From Cymbidium sinense (Eukaryota; Streptophyta; Magnoliopsida; Asparagales; Orchidaceae): a stretch of 64,000 bases of DNA. The notes under the pieces are model-generated. The model saw only the letters and a list, made by a program, of their open reading frames with translations, was not told the origin of the DNA and made no database searches. The stretch covers positions 58,001,436 to 58,065,435 of the forward strand of contig CM038232.1 of the NCBI GenBank assembly GCA_021442155.1. The letters run 5' to 3'. Numbering within the stretch: the stretch's first letter is position 1; each line of letters starts with the position of its first letter. Both the position numbers and the translations under genes were made by a program. Positions 26,061 to 41,367 of the stretch are shown piece after piece.

Positions 26061-27849
26061 TATCTTTCATTATTTAAGTAATAGCGAGCTCATAGATGTT
26101 CAAATAGTTAAAAATTAAAAATTTTAGAATCTAAACCAAAAATTTGAAAATAAATATCAAAATACAGTTCTTTCTTTTTAATCAGGCTCTTATCATGGGC
26201 CTTATGCTCTTGTTTGAGTACTTTCTTGGGCTCTTTCTTAGGCTCTCATAATTGAAACTTGAGCTCTAATTGCTTGATCCACCTATTGTATTACATCACT
26301 TAGAATAATTGAAATTCATAATTGACTTTTCTTAGTAAGCCATTAAGTTTAGGATACACTAGCTTACGTTTAGGTGTTATGATAGGTTACAACCCAATAA
26401 CCACTTTGCATAAGGAAAATGTAGCTAGGTTATTTAAATGCAAAAACTTTTGATTGCATGGGATAAGGTTGTTGGAGTGGGACTAGATTATTAAAATGAT
26501 TGTCATGTTTGTTCTGTGATATTTTATGCAACTTTGATTCTTCTGCTACATTAAGATAAAAAAAATTTTCTATGGGTGCTAGACATATAGCCATTACTTT
26601 TATGTTTACTTTTATTGGGGCATGCTTCAAAATATTAATATTATCATTAATATATTATGTTCCATGTTTGCTTTGTGATATGATGCATTTTTTGTACTAT
26701 GATGGATTTATTTTATTTAGATTATTTTCTTTGTTATGTCTATTTTTTGAAATTTATATATGTAAAATTCAAGTACGTGCAATGTTTCTTGGCTAGTAAG
26801 ATTCAACCAAAATTTTTATGAAAATGCATAGTTTAAGCTAGAAGAAAACTCCGAGTATAGGAAAACTAAACTTATACTTTATTACTGAAAATTGTTTGAT
26901 CTTGATCGGCAGAACTTAACTACCCCATTTTATTCTAAATATTTATAGATAGATTACGTAGTTGCATAGTCCTATTACTTATTCTTTTATAGCCATCAAA
27001 TCATAGTGATTATTTATTAAATCTTTTTTATTTGTTGCTATTCCTTAATACATTTTTTTTCTTATATTGTGATTGCCACAGATGGGTCTTATGCTTGGCT
27101 CATATGAAAAAAAAAAGCTTTAATAGAATGTTAAATAACCTTTTAATTAAAAAATTTATTTTAAAATTAAAATTAAGGGTCTATCTAAAAAATAATTATA
27201 AACTAATTTTGCTTTTTTATATTTTTAAAGGATGTATAAGATAAAGCTGATAACAATCAATACTCATTTGTATTGGTGAACATTTATAACATGGCCAAGT
27301 CATGCAAGAATTAAAGGTCTTTAGTTAGGGATAGGTAATCTGCATTGTATGTCATATCCCTTAGGATAATATTTTAAATAGGAATGTATTAAATTATTCC
27401 TAGAGATTCTTAGTGCACTAGAAAGTTTTAGCTTAACCTAGATAGGATCATAAGTCCAAAGTCAAGTAGCTCTACTCATGTATAATTTGAAAATCTTATT
27501 TTTTTTTCTATAGGCATTTTGGTGTGTCGCTAGCATAAGGTCCCTTGACTAGAGCAAGGCAAGAAAGATAAATTCTACTTATGGTGGTCAAATCACTAGG
27601 AGGAAGAGAATATTAAGTGGAATTTGAACTTGAAGGATTCATGAAGACCATATGCAAGACATATTTTATTTATCATTATCATGTTGTGTAGTCTTTTATT
27701 ATATGTCAAGCAAATGTGCTTTAACTCATGTAATTGGTCTAACTATGTAGTATTATGTAATATTTAGTTGGAATTGAAGTTAAGTAGCCATGATTAATTA
27801 ATTAAATGAGAAGGGCTAGTGGCTTAATGAAAAGGAAGGTAGCACCACT
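26061..27849. other. AT-rich stretch without a recognised gene
   Basis: A short run of 'gggctcttt' variants lies at 26180-26250. Open frames at 26430-26796 and 27032-27244 are low-complexity, rich in Phe, Leu and Lys, and match nothing I know. No RNA gene or terminal repeats are seen. Confidence 0.5.
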
Positions 27850-28110
27850 CTCTCTCACCTTTTCTACCAAAATGTAAATTTGAAGAGATATACTATATTA
27901 AAATCTTATTCTACTATTAGTGAAGACTTATTGCTATACTTTGAAAAAAAATGTAAAAACAAATCTTATGGTTGGAACTTGGTGGCTGACTAAAGGAGGG
28001 GGTTGGTGATCATACTTCCAACACTATTAGGGTGAGTGGTGCTTTTACTTTACTTTTCTTGTAATTCTCTATTATAAGATGATCTTGGGATTATGTTCTG
28101 TCAAGTAAAA
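27850..28110 (+). mobile_element. Possible LTR fragment related to the 45-51 kb gypsy
   Basis: 'atggttggaacttggtggctgactaa' near 27968 and 'gggtgagtggtgct' near 28030 resemble 'aggttggagcttagtggctgatcg' near 51028 and 'gggtgagtagaactcct' near 51085 in that element's LTR. The match fades outside this block. A gag of the same family starts at 30908, so this could be its 5' LTR split by the Athila-like LTR. Confidence 0.35.
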
Positions 28111-28226
28111 ATAAAAATCCTAATTTACCTCCTAAAAGTCCATCTTAATGTTTATTAGAAGTGGTTAACCTTGTCTTAGGGTTTCCCTAACCTAGTCTCT
28201 ATTTTACTTGCATTTGGTTGACAAAA

Positions 28227-28827
28227 TGATAAGTGTTAAAATTGTAAGCATTTCATGTAATTATAATGCCTATATCATTTTTTTTATATGTTAAAATGTG
28301 CTTATTTAAGTATATTTTATGTTATAGAAGGAAAATTCTCAAAAATATTAACATAAGATTTTTAGTTGATATGAAAAGAAAGTATACCAAAACCTAAATG
28401 AGCAAATCAAAAGAATGGTTAGTGTTATACAAGTAGGCAATGGATCAAGCTCATTTTGGAAAAAATTTATAGCAACCTCAATGCTTAGGCGCTACATTAG
28501 TAGTGTCGCGATGAGCGCCGCGATGTTGTACTAGAGGCAAAAATTATAAAGTAGAGGAAGCAAGCGTAGTACCACAACACCTGATCAATAGTACCATAAT
28601 GCTACAGTGTGATAGAATAGATTCGTGATGGTTCAATGATGGGTTTGAGTAGTTTTGAGGTAGTTTTAGCAGCAATGTAAGAGAAATTTTTATGCTAAAA
28701 ATAGAGGACATCTCTAAATGAAAAAGTTTTCTTTTTTAGAATTTTGGCAAGGGGGTGAGTGTAGTGTAAGTGTGTGTGAGTTTTGTAAAGCACCGAGAGA
28801 CTCAAGTGTGTGTGTTGTGTGTGTGTA

Positions 28828-28876
<49 letters not shown>

Positions 28877-29825
28877 TTATGTGTGTGGGTGTGTGAGATG
28901 CTAAAGAAGGAGATCAATAATCAAGAATTTTTACTGGGAGATGCTGAAGCAGTAAAGAATCACAAAGGGTGGACTTAGAGATCTTACTCAGTGTGCTCTT
29001 TTTTTATTTTCTCTAGTTATCCTACATCTTTTTTTACAATATTTAATGAGATTTTCCTCTTCTCTACTATAAAGCACTAATCTATAAAGTGTTCTGAATT
29101 CATGAGTTTTGGATGTTTATGTCATATTAGACTATGTTTGTAGATTAATATAAACAAACTATTTATGAATTTCATGAAAATGGTGTTTCATTTTTTTCCA
29201 TGCTTTATTTACTTGTGATCTGAAAAAATTATAAAGTTAAAATCAAGTGTTATTTAGATATATCAATGGAGTTCTAAAAGAATAATTAGGAAAAAGGCAA
29301 ATAGAAGTAGAATAATTTTTAATGTGTTAAATAGTCCAAAGTGCTAAATAGCCATTGAAGGTAAGATTATTTTAAGGATTCATAATCATTTAAAGAGAAA
29401 TATAGGTAATGCAACTAACCAAAATTCATTTGACAATAGGTAAAAAATTAGGTAAAGGTATTAGTTTGGTTATACTTATCTAGACATAGAGGATATAACA
29501 TTTTGCACTTCATTGACATTACAAGCTTAAAATTAATTGTACTACTTCATTTGATATAATAAATAATCAAATATTTTTATAAATTTATAGTACTATTTTT
29601 ACAACTAACAACACTTATATTTTCCATAAAAATATAAAAATTAGTCTTTTAAATATCTTTGCAAAATAGTAGATAGATTAATTTTTTATAAGCATTTTAT
29701 ATTTTATTGGATAAAAATCAAGTTTTAAAAAACTAGTACTTAGCTTAATATAAAATTAATATAATAATTTTTCTCTAATTCTCATGGGAACAATACTATA
29801 CTCATTTTGTATTATTAATGTGACA
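28227..29825 (+). mobile_element. Athila-like LTR, + orientation
   Basis: Runs from TGATAAGTGTTAAA (28227) to ...ATGTGACA (29825), about 1.6 kb, and pairs in reverse complement with 36938-38512. Shared landmarks: 'catgtaattataatgc' near 28256 and 38479, 'ggcgct' phrases near 28490 and 38225, and 'actatttttacaacta' near 29590 with its counterpart near 37170. After it comes 'tgtgcagttgcggat', possibly a worn primer binding site, but no Athila gag follows, so it is either a solo LTR or a truncated 5' end. Confidence 0.65.
28806..28896. repeat. (GT)n microsatellite
   Basis: Nearly pure GT from about 28832 to 28875, with interrupted GT on both sides. It lies inside the Athila-like LTR. The corresponding place in the other copy (about 37960-37980) has only a few CA units, so the tract expanded in this copy. 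The minus-strand frame 28714-28917 (His/Thr repeats) is an artefact of it. Confidence 0.95.
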
Positions 29826-30907
29826 TGTGCAGTTGCGGATAAGATAAAATTCAATCACCAAACATCCACCAAAAATTACCAAAATCATTATATTTGTTGT
29901 TTACTATATTTATAATTCCATATTCTAATTAGGGCATTTTCTTCATTAATTTTCAAAAAAATTTAATCCATAATTTCAAATTTTGAGAACATGTCTTGGT
30001 ATTTCCATGTGACAAATCTTGAGAGAAAATTTGAAAAAATATATCAAAACCTCTCTAATAGTTATGAACATTTTAATATCACAACTAGATTCATCACTAT
30101 TAATTTCATTTTATTTGAAGTAATTTGGAATATTTGAGTTGTTAGAAGTTGGGGATCTAGAATTTGCACTATTACGCCAACCAACTTTACCCTCTTAAAC
30201 CATAATTCTACTCAAAATCTAAACTCCACATAATATATTCTAACTCTCTTAGGAATCTTAAGAGTTCCAAAAAATCCACAAATTGGATCACTTCAGTAGT
30301 TTGAACCCACATCCACTTCATTTGGTATGAGAACTTTGGTTATTTGGTGGATAATATAGAAGGTGGACACTGAGGGAATGGGAAACTTGCAGAGGCATTT
30401 AAAAAGTGTGAAGTTAACTTTCCAAAAGAAATAATCTATATTCTTTTGACTTGTAGACCTTTCTTTAGTGATATTTTTCTTTCTACTACAAAGTTTTGTG
30501 GTATATTACATATTAAATGTAATTCTATTAACTTTTGCAAGGTTGTCAATTAGTTGACTCCACCTTACAAAAATGTAACCATTAACATTGAACCTACTAT
30601 ATCCAAACCTACTTGAGTGCAACTTAATTAGTGAGGAGTTATCCAATAAGTCAAATAAAGCCTTCCTTTGATTTCTATTAACATTGGAAATCCTACCTTG
30701 AATAATTTAGGGTTTTATCTTAAATTAAGTTTAATTATTTTATTTTAGTTCTCCACTAGTTAAAATTTTGATTTTAAAAAGGCTTTAATTGATCAATTTT
30801 GTGTGTTATTTGCATTTATTTTTTTAAATCATAAATCATCATTGAATATTTAAATAATTATAAAAAAATATTTAAGTGCCATATTTTATCTTTAATTATG
30901 TCAATAT
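29826..30907. other. Leader-like AT-rich region, no gene recognised
   Basis: Lies between the Athila-like LTR and a gag start of another family. Apart from the possible worn primer binding site at its left end, nothing recognisable is seen on either strand. Confidence 0.45.
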
Positions 30908-32640
30908 GCTTCCCAAATCTACTAGAGAAGATTAGATGGACAATTGAAATAGAACATTATAAGAACTTGCCCTACAAACTAAGACAAAATTCAAATAAGA
31001 TTTAAGACTTAGTGACAAACCTAGCTACCCAAGTTTAGAATGAATGGTGGGGCACAAAATTAATTTGTGCTCCAAAAAAATGTAAATATTGATTCTTTAA
31101 GAGATGAACTTAAAAAAAATCATAGAGAGGATATTCATCCTAGAAGACAATCTAGGATTCCATATGAAGTTGATCCTCCTAAGAATGATGAAGTTGTTAA
31201 TGAATCCATTATAAAAGTGAAGATAGATTACCCCATATATGATGGATTCCATGCATGATCTTAATTGTTCTTTAAATGGATGACTACTAAAAAACCACCT
31301 TTGGTAAGATGAAATTCATAGGCCATGCAAAAATCTATTGAACAAATATTTTGATGAAAGTAGAGAGCTATGTAGAAACAAACTTACTAGGGTTTAGATG
31401 AAAGAAATTCCTAGGGCTAAGTACTTTCCAAGAAACTATGATAAGAAATTGCATGAACAACCAATAACCCATAGACAATGAAATATGTAAGTGGTAAAAT
31501 GTATGAACATGTTTGAAGATTTATTAGCCAAGTATAACTACATAGGTCTAAAGTCACAATTAGTCAAAAAATATATCATTGGTCATAGGAGTGAGATTAG
31601 ATATGAGGTTGATTTGATGGAACCTTAGACCCTTAAAGGTGCTTTTCTTTATACATTAGTTTTTTAGAATCATAAGAAAATAGCTTCATCTATAACAAAA
31701 AGTTAAAATTCATCTTTTCAGTCCTTCTCTTATTTTGCCCATTAGTGTATTGCTAATTCTGGACCATAATTTTCTAGTGCCAAAAAAAATAAAAGTAGCA
31801 CTATGTCATCTTCTAAAACTATGAACATTATTCATTTAAAGTGACATAAGAAGGGCCAGATGTAACATCAATGCGAGGCCAAAATTATATTTTTAAATGA
31901 GAAATAATAAGATATAAAATAAGGAAAAGGTGATGTCACACTTTTATCGATGAGGAATTAGATTAAGTGGGAGATCCTTTAAGTGTCATGAAATGTATGG
32001 CTATATATAAGAAAGAGGAGGATTTGAGAAGAAGATATTATTTGTCCATATATATTTTATGTAAGGAAAAGAAATGTAAGGTGGTGAGTGATGGAGGTAG
32101 TGTAATGAATGTCATTTTCTCCCATGCCATCACTAAAGTAACCAAAAGATTAAACCCGACTAGTGCCTTTCCCTATGAGTTGGATGAACAATACATCTTT
32201 GCTTATTACATTTAGATGTATTTTCATTATCAAGATAAAATAATATTGAACATATTTTGGTGATCCATTTTATTGAAATCATACATATCTTGTTATAAAT
32301 GCCTTAGCTTTATGATTTAAATGGCATTCACTATAATCAAAGAGCAATTATGTGTTAAAAATAATGACAATACATAAAATTGTTCTATTTATAACTAATT
32401 CAATAGAGGCCTATTACTCCATAACATATGATTTCCCCACATCTTCTCATCGCAAGTCCAATAACAAAGACTAGTCAAAAGAAGAAGAGTCTAGCTTTAA
32501 TTGTGAGTATTCTCATCCCCTTTTGCTAGGAAAACTATTTTTGAGTTAGTCATAGTGAGTCATACACCTTTACCCTTACTTATGGACATTGAGTAGGGAA
32601 GGTAGGATTCAAGACCATACTTAAGGAGTTTTTTATCTTT
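30908..32640 (+). pseudogene. gag-protease remnant of a chromovirus-like Ty3/gypsy
   Basis: Starts 'atgcttcccaaatctac' (M-L-P-K-S), matching the gag start at 46028 in the full element. Gag pieces follow at 31067-31258 (ending KIDYPIYDGFH) and near 31480-31690 (SQLVKKYIIGHRSEIRYEVD). The protease is at 32050-32215, with CKVVSDGGSVMN in place of the usual active-site Asp pattern (I/V-D-G-G-S). 'ctttatgatttaaatggcattcactat' at 32308 matches 47458 in the full element. Many stops and frameshifts. It is the same family as 45022-51186 and ends where the long-repeat copy at about 32720 begins. Confidence 0.7.
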
Positions 32641-32719
32641 AATTTTTTTTATCCCTTTCAATGAAAGGAAGTTGTAAATGCCTAACTTTAATTTTTTTTT
32701 TTTTTTTGGCTTAAGCTAA

Positions 32720-33869
32720 TTTGTCTCATTTATTCAAAGATGAATCAAATTGGGTTCTCTAACTTAATTAGTCACTTTCGGGTTTAGGTTGTGTTTCAAT
32801 TTCATTTGCTTAATAATTTATAATGTTTCTAATGAATTGATTTCATTAGATTTAGGATTGATGTTGATTTTAACTTAATCTGATCCTTTTTGACTTAAAT
32901 GAATTAAGTTGAGTTTAATAGAGTAAATTGACAAATTTGACTCAATTAAGGTATATTTAGACTCAATAATGTTTAATCACATGTGTGGGATGATTTGGAG
33001 TAATTAATTTCATTTAGTTTGAAGTAGATTTTGATTTTGACCCAATTGACCCAAGTTGGGATTAATGGGTCAAACTTGATTCAATTTGGGTCAAATGACC
33101 AAATTGGTCAAATTAAACCCAATGACTAATTGAATTATATTAATGATTTCTAAATGATTTTAGATATTCATTTGAATTAATTTTAATTTAATTTGAATTT
33201 AGGTTCAACAAGGTCCATTTGGGTTTATTTGGATAAAGTGATCTAATTAACCCATTGAGACCTTATTGAGTTTAGATTGTTTTTATATTAATGTTTAAAT
33301 GTATTCATTTGATGACTTTGAGCCCTTAGAATGACTCAATTTGGTCAAATTTTGGTGAGTTGACTTTTTAACTTGGTGGGGCCCACATAGGTCAACTCTA
33401 GGTTAGTGACATAATTGATCATCTTGAACCTAATCTAGATTTATTTTTAGGTTCATTTATATTCAGGCATTGACTTTATATTTTTAAATTTAATTTTAAT
33501 TTATTTTATTTTATTTAAATTTCTTTAAGTTTAGATGATTTTGAGCTTCATTAGGTTAATTGGGTTAACCACCACAATTACCTTCGTCTAAGTTCAATTG
33601 GATTTAAATTTTAATTAAGATGTGTTTGATTTAGATCTATATTGAATTGTATTATTTTTATATTTACTTTGGGTTAACATAATGTAGTTAGGTTGGGTCA
33701 GGTCTTAGAGGGGTTGACTATAATGTGATGTCCTTCACCTTAGGGTATTTCACCTAATCACTACATGTGATGTTCTAAGTGCATAATTAAAAAATTCCTA
33801 ATCTAGATTAGATTTCCTAATTAATAAGATTGGAGATGATGTTAATCTCATCCAAAAATGAGCTCAACA
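32720..33869 (+). repeat. Long-repeat copy ending inside an Athila-like RT
   Basis: Matches 20640-21592 in direct orientation: 'tttaatcacatgtgtgggatgatttggagtaatt' near 32968 against 20797, 'gggtcaaatgaccaaattggtcaaatta' near 33088, and 'ggtggggcccacataggtcaactc' near 33376 against 21182. It ends with 'gagctcaaca' at 33869. The next bases, read on the minus strand, are Athila-like reverse transcriptase codons, which fixes this end of the repeat exactly. Its left border is uncertain. Confidence 0.65.
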
Positions 33870-34300
33870 TACCAATCTAAAAAGCAATAATATGAATGGT
33901 CTGTTAACTAATCTAACATTTGTTCAATTAAAGGTAAAGAAAATTGATATTTTCTATTGCTTTGTTTAACTTCCTATAATCAATTAAATTCATCCATTAT
34001 GTGATTATTCTGGTTGGAATGATTTCATTATTTGCATCCCTTTTTTCTTAGGCACATAATGGATTGGATTTACCCATGTATTATTAAATATAGGATATAT
34101 AAGTCCTACATCCAATCACTTTAAGATTTTCTTTTTTTTTTTACTACTTCTTTCGTGATAAGATTCAATCTCTTTTGGATTTCTATGACTAGTTTTCTAT
34201 TATTTTTCATTAGAATTCCATGCATACATATTGAAGGACTAGTTCCTTTAATATCTACTATTGTCTATCGAAATTATTTTATATGTTTGTTGAGATGATT
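33870..34300 (-). pseudogene. Reverse transcriptase N-terminal part, Athila-like Ty3/gypsy
   Basis: Read on the minus strand, the pieces are SPSICMHGILM, QKRLNLITKEVVKK, then a worn 'P-K-K-G' and ELIPTR-like patch, then LIDYRKLNKA, LIEQMLD and LTDHSYYCFLD. This is the ordered N-terminal RT signature of plant Athila/Tat gypsy elements. It stops at CFLD, where the family continues with a G-Y motif, because the long-repeat copy begins there. The catalytic YxDD part is therefore absent. A frameshift and stops (for example after QMLD) are present. Confidence 0.7.
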
Positions 34301-34479
34301 ATTGGTAATGTTGATTATTTCCCTTAGTAAGCATATTTCAAATGATTTGGTAATGGTTTTAATTCTAGCTCTAAGGCTTCTATCATAGATGATTTAAGAT
34401 TCCTTCATTCTATATATATTTCTAATGGTTTTTGTTTTTCTTTAACTGATTGGGTGTAACTATAAAGAATTAAATATCT

Positions 34480-35150
34480 AAATATTCATCTATCACCATT
34501 TTTTTATTTTGATCTAAAAAATTATTTATAAGTATAAGAATCTTTTTTTTTACTTTCACATAACCCAATCTTATAACATTCTTCATTTCTATCATTAGAA
34601 AATTTAATAGAGTTGAACACATTAAATTTAACTTCTTGATTATTTACTTTCATTATTAGTTCTCCTTTTTAAAAATATATTATAGTTCTTCTAGTAGCTA
34701 AGAAAGGTCTCCCTAAAAATGAGAGGTATTTTTTTAGCTTCCTCAATATCTAATATTATAAAATCTGTAGGGAGTATGAATTTGTATACTTTAACTAAAA
34801 CATCTTCAATAATACCCTTAAGATAAATCAAAGATTTATCTACTAAGTACAGAGCCACACTTGTAAGTTGTACTTCTCCTAATCCTAGTTTCTTGAATAT
34901 TGATAAAAGCATTAATCCCCCACCGCCCAAGATATTTACTTTTTTAGGTAATTTTCTTTGAATTATCACAGTACATTCTTCAATAAGTGATATTATTTTT
35001 TTTTTCTAATTTTATTCTTTTACATAGAATAACTCTCATAAATATAGCATATAAATGCATTTATTCTAAAGCTTTAATAAATGGTATATTTATGGATAAT
35101 TTTTTAAATACCTCTAAGAATTTTAGAAATTGATTATCCATATTTTAGTT
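34480..35150 (-). pseudogene. Protease region, Athila-like Ty3/gypsy
   Basis: On the minus strand: FLEVFKKLSINIPFIKALE near 35130-35060, then the frame 34969-34691 with IIQRKLPKK, LGLGEVQLTSVALYLVDKSL, IIEDVLVKVYKFILPTDFII and IPLIFRETFLS. These correspond to the retropepsin-like region of Athila elements. The continuation to about 34490 (KGELIMKVNNQEVKFNVF) is the usual spacer before RT. The 92-codon frame is the longest intact stretch of this element. The exact active-site motif cannot be pinned down because of wear. Confidence 0.75.
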
Positions 35151-35559
35151 TTGAAGTCTTTGGGGAAATGGAGGTTGGTGAACTTTCTCTCATTTTCATA
35201 AATCCTTCTCTTTTTGCATCTTTTTTCTTTTCTTCAATTTATTTATTTTTATATTCTTTCTTTTATTTTTCTTAACTAATATTTAATTTCTTTATTTTTG
35301 TCTTCTAATTGTAATTCTTTTAATTTCCTTCCACTTCTTAAATCAACTTCTTTACATTTTTCGTTTACCTTTATTTTAGGATGTACTTCTATGTTACTAA
35401 GTAAAGTCCTTTGAGGTCTATTTTTATGTTTATTAGCCAATTGACCTAATTGAGTTTCTCAATTTCTAATTGAAGCTTCTTGGCTATGTAATTGTGAGTT
35501 CCCATTTATATCACTAATTCATTATAAAGTAAGTTTCTTTTCCTTAGTTTGATTTTGTG

Positions 35560-36706
35560 GAAGATATCTCTGGAATGATAAGTCTAAAGTTAGAATTTTG
35601 AGGGTTGTATTTTCTATTATTCCAACTTCTCATATTTTTATTTTGATTAAAATTTGCATTATTAATCTAAAAAAAGTTTAGGTGATTCCTCTAACTCTAA
35701 TTAAATGTATTTGAATTAGGATCATTTCATTTATTTGAGATATAGTTAAGCATTTTCAACCCTTGATTAGTTTGATCTTCCAATACACACATTTCACCAT
35801 TTTCTTCCACTTGATTCATATAATTAATATTTTGATTAATTTTGAAACATATATAATTTATTAGATAGAGAAGTACTTGTGAGGTTAGCATTGCAACCAT
35901 TTCATTATTATTAATGCTTGCTACTTTCTTAGTGTTTAATCTATTAGAGGGCCATTGAAAATTATTAGTTGCCATTTTCTCTTTTAAACTATAAGCTTCC
36001 TCAAAAGGTTTTGACAGTACGCTATCTCCTACTATTGCTTTTATGATAGTCCTTAGAGATCCTACTAAGTCGTTATACAAAGATTGAATGATAATCCAAT
36101 TAAGTAATAAATGATGAGGAAATTTCTTTAATACTTCTTTATATCTCTCCCATGACTTATATATATTCATTATCTAATTGTATAAATGATATAATATCAT
36201 TTCTTAATTTAGTAGCTTTAGATGGTGAAAAATATTTTGCTAGAATTTTTGTCTTAATTCATTCCATGTTGTTATAGATCCTTAAGGAAATTAATTTAGC
36301 CACATTTTAGCCTTATCTCCAAGTGAGAAAGAGAATAATCTTAATCTAATAACAATATCACTTACCCCTTTGTATTTAATTGCTATACAAATTTTTAAGA
36401 AATTGGTAATATGCATATTAGGATCTTCAATAGGTGAACCCTACAACTGGGAGTATTGCAATATTTGAATTATGGCAATTTTAGTTCAAAATTATTAGCT
36501 TGAATAGTTGGTTTAGCAATTCTTTGATGTATTACATTTACTATTGATGTAGCATAATCTCTAAAAGGTCTAGATAGTTCTCTTACTGATTGATTGTCCA
36601 TTACTTGTGTTCTCACTTGATCTATCATTTCTTTTCTAATTTTTTCTACAAAGCATTCGATTTTTAAGTTCAATAACAATAAATCTATAGTTTTGTCTCT
36701 ACGCAT
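35560..36706 (-). pseudogene. gag remnant, Athila-like Ty3/gypsy
   Basis: Minus-strand frame 36706-36470 holds RPFRDYATSIVNV then AKPTIQANNFELK, the start of the Athila gag domain. 36470-36170 continues through frameshifts with EDPNMHITNFLKIC, IRLRLFSFSLGDKAKMWLN and GSITTWNELRQKF. Frame 36170-35727 gives SWERYKEVLKKFPHHLLLNW, FEEAYSLKEKMATNNFQWPS and VASINNNEMVAMLTSQV. The order and spacing are those of a normal gag, with at least two frame changes. It follows the LTR at 36938-38512 after about 230 bp, as expected for a 5' end. Confidence 0.8.
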
Positions 36707-36937
36707 GAAAAATTTAGAAATAAAAAGTTTAGTTTAAAACTAAACAACAATACACTAAATAAGTGCAAAGATATTTCACACTTAATACATAACACACATT
36801 CACATAAAATAAATGTTGAATTAAAAGCAGTTCCATGAGACTAATAATAAATTAATATAAATTATAATTTTGCTTCTAATTGATGACAACATTGTCAAAA
36901 ATTTTATTAGTAATTTAACCTTATATGTAAGTGCACA

Positions 36938-38512
36938 TGTCACATCAAGTAATATAGAATGAGTAGAGTATCATTCCCATAAATATTAGAGTAAAATTTG
37001 ATATTAATTTTATATTATGTTAAGTACTAATATTTCAAACTTTAATTTTTTCTAACAAAATTTAAAATGCTAAAGTCCAATAATTATCTACTATTTTGCA
37101 AAGATATTAAAAAGATTAATTTTATATTTTTATATTTTTATAGAAAATATAAGTGTTTGTCTTAATTTTAAAATAGTACTTTAAATTTATAGATTTTTTT
37201 GATTGTTATTATATTTAACTAAGTAATGGAATTAATTTTAAGCATGTAGTGTGAACTAAGAGAAAAAATGTTATACCCTCTATGTCTAAATAAGTATAAC
37301 CAAACCAATCTCTTTATCCAATTTTTTTGCTTAGTGCAAAATAAATTTTGATTGGTTTCCTTACCCATATTTCCCTTTAAATGATTGTGAATCTTAAAAA
37401 TACTCTTATATTTAATGATTATTTAGACATATAAACTATCTAACACATTAATGCCTATTTAGTACATCTGTTTGTCTTTTCTCTAATTATTCTTCAAAAA
37501 CTCCATCAATATCTCTAGATCACACTTGATTTTAACTTTACAATTAGCTAGATCATAAGTCAAATGAAGCTTGGAGAAAAGAGAAATATAATTTTCATTA
37601 AAAGCATAATAATTTTTTTAATTAATCCATAAATAAAATTTAATATAATACAAACATCCAAAAGCTCACATAAATTCAAAGCACTTTATAGATTAGTGCT
37701 CGGAAAGAAAAGGAAAATCTCATTAAACATTGGAAAATAAGATGAAGGAGAGAAGAAAATAAAGAGCACATGGAGTATATCTTCTAAGTCCACCCATCGT
37801 GATTCTCTATTGCTTCCTCATGAAACATCCAACATCTCCCACTGAAAATCCTTGATTGTTGATCTCCTTCTCCACCACCTGCTAAGAAAATACTCTTTCA
37901 CACTAGCCTCACAATACTCTCACAGCAGTTGGAGTATTACTCTCCAAATGCTTCACAAAAAACTCACACACACTCACCCTCTTGCCAAAAATTTAAAGAA
38001 ATAGTAAAAAAAATTTTTACTTCCCTTATTATATCCTTAAATTAGCCCCGGTGAGTTACTCATACATTCTTTCCAAAATTGCTTCAAAAACTGCTCGAAA
38101 CTGTCATTGAACTGTCATGAATCGAGTCTATCGGGCAGAAGCGTTACGGCACTGGAAGTGACGCTATGGTGCTATGCTTGTTCTACTTTATATTTTTGCC
38201 TTTGATATGACAATGCTTATGCACCGCTTAGGCGCTAAGCTTGTTATAAAATTATCCCAAAATGAGTCTAATCTAGCATCATGGTACTACTAATATACTG
38301 CCTAGGCACTTGTGTTGCTGTTAATTTGTTCCAAATTAGTTCATTTTAGGCGTCGTGGCACTGATTTTGTAGTGCCTAGGTACTAGACCTAATTTTCTTC
38401 TTTTTTCATATTTTGAGAATTTTTTATTATAACAAAAAAAAATATGCTTAAAATAAATATATGATAAATGCATTATAATTACATGAAATTTTCACAAATT
38501 TAACACTTATCA
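36938..38512 (-). mobile_element. Athila-like 5' LTR, - orientation
   Basis: Read on the minus strand it begins TGATAAGTGTTAAA-like at 38512 and ends ...GATGTGACA at 36938 (1575 bp). It is homologous to 28227-29825 and is followed on the minus strand by gag, protease and partial RT of the same element. The matching 3' LTR is not in the window, because the element is broken at 33870. Confidence 0.7.
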
Positions 38513-38793
38513 TGTTCTCACACATATTTTTATATTTTTGATGTTTCCAAAAGTTGGAGAAGTATGATGGTTTCTAATTTTGTTCTCATGCATGTATTTA
38601 TGAGGAGCTACTTAATTTATTTTTGCTACATGTTCTACTTTAGTACATAGTCTATTTTGTTGCACGATTCACTTTGTTATAGAATTTACATGATTAGAAA
38701 AAAAATACTTAAAAAGGTTGATGTAACATTATTTTGCACCTTCATCTCTATACACCACTAATATAAGTTTATTATCATCAAGAAGGAGGTGAT
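38513..38793 (+). mobile_element. 3' end of a copia internal region with polypurine tract
   Basis: Ends 'attatcatcaagaaggaggtgat' directly before the LTR at 38794. This resembles the 'tcatcatcaaaaagggggagat' polypurine context of SIRE-like and related copia elements. Only about 280 bp remain; the rest was lost or displaced by the Athila-like element to the left. Confidence 0.5.

Positions 38794-41367
<2,574 letters not shown>

Noticed and set aside
26572..26796. Hydrophobic 74-codon frame as a small membrane protein
   Set aside because: AT-rich low-complexity Phe/Leu/Tyr sequence without context or splice signals.
28714..28917. Minus-strand 67-codon frame rich in His-Thr
   Set aside because: It is the translation of the GT microsatellite inside an LTR.
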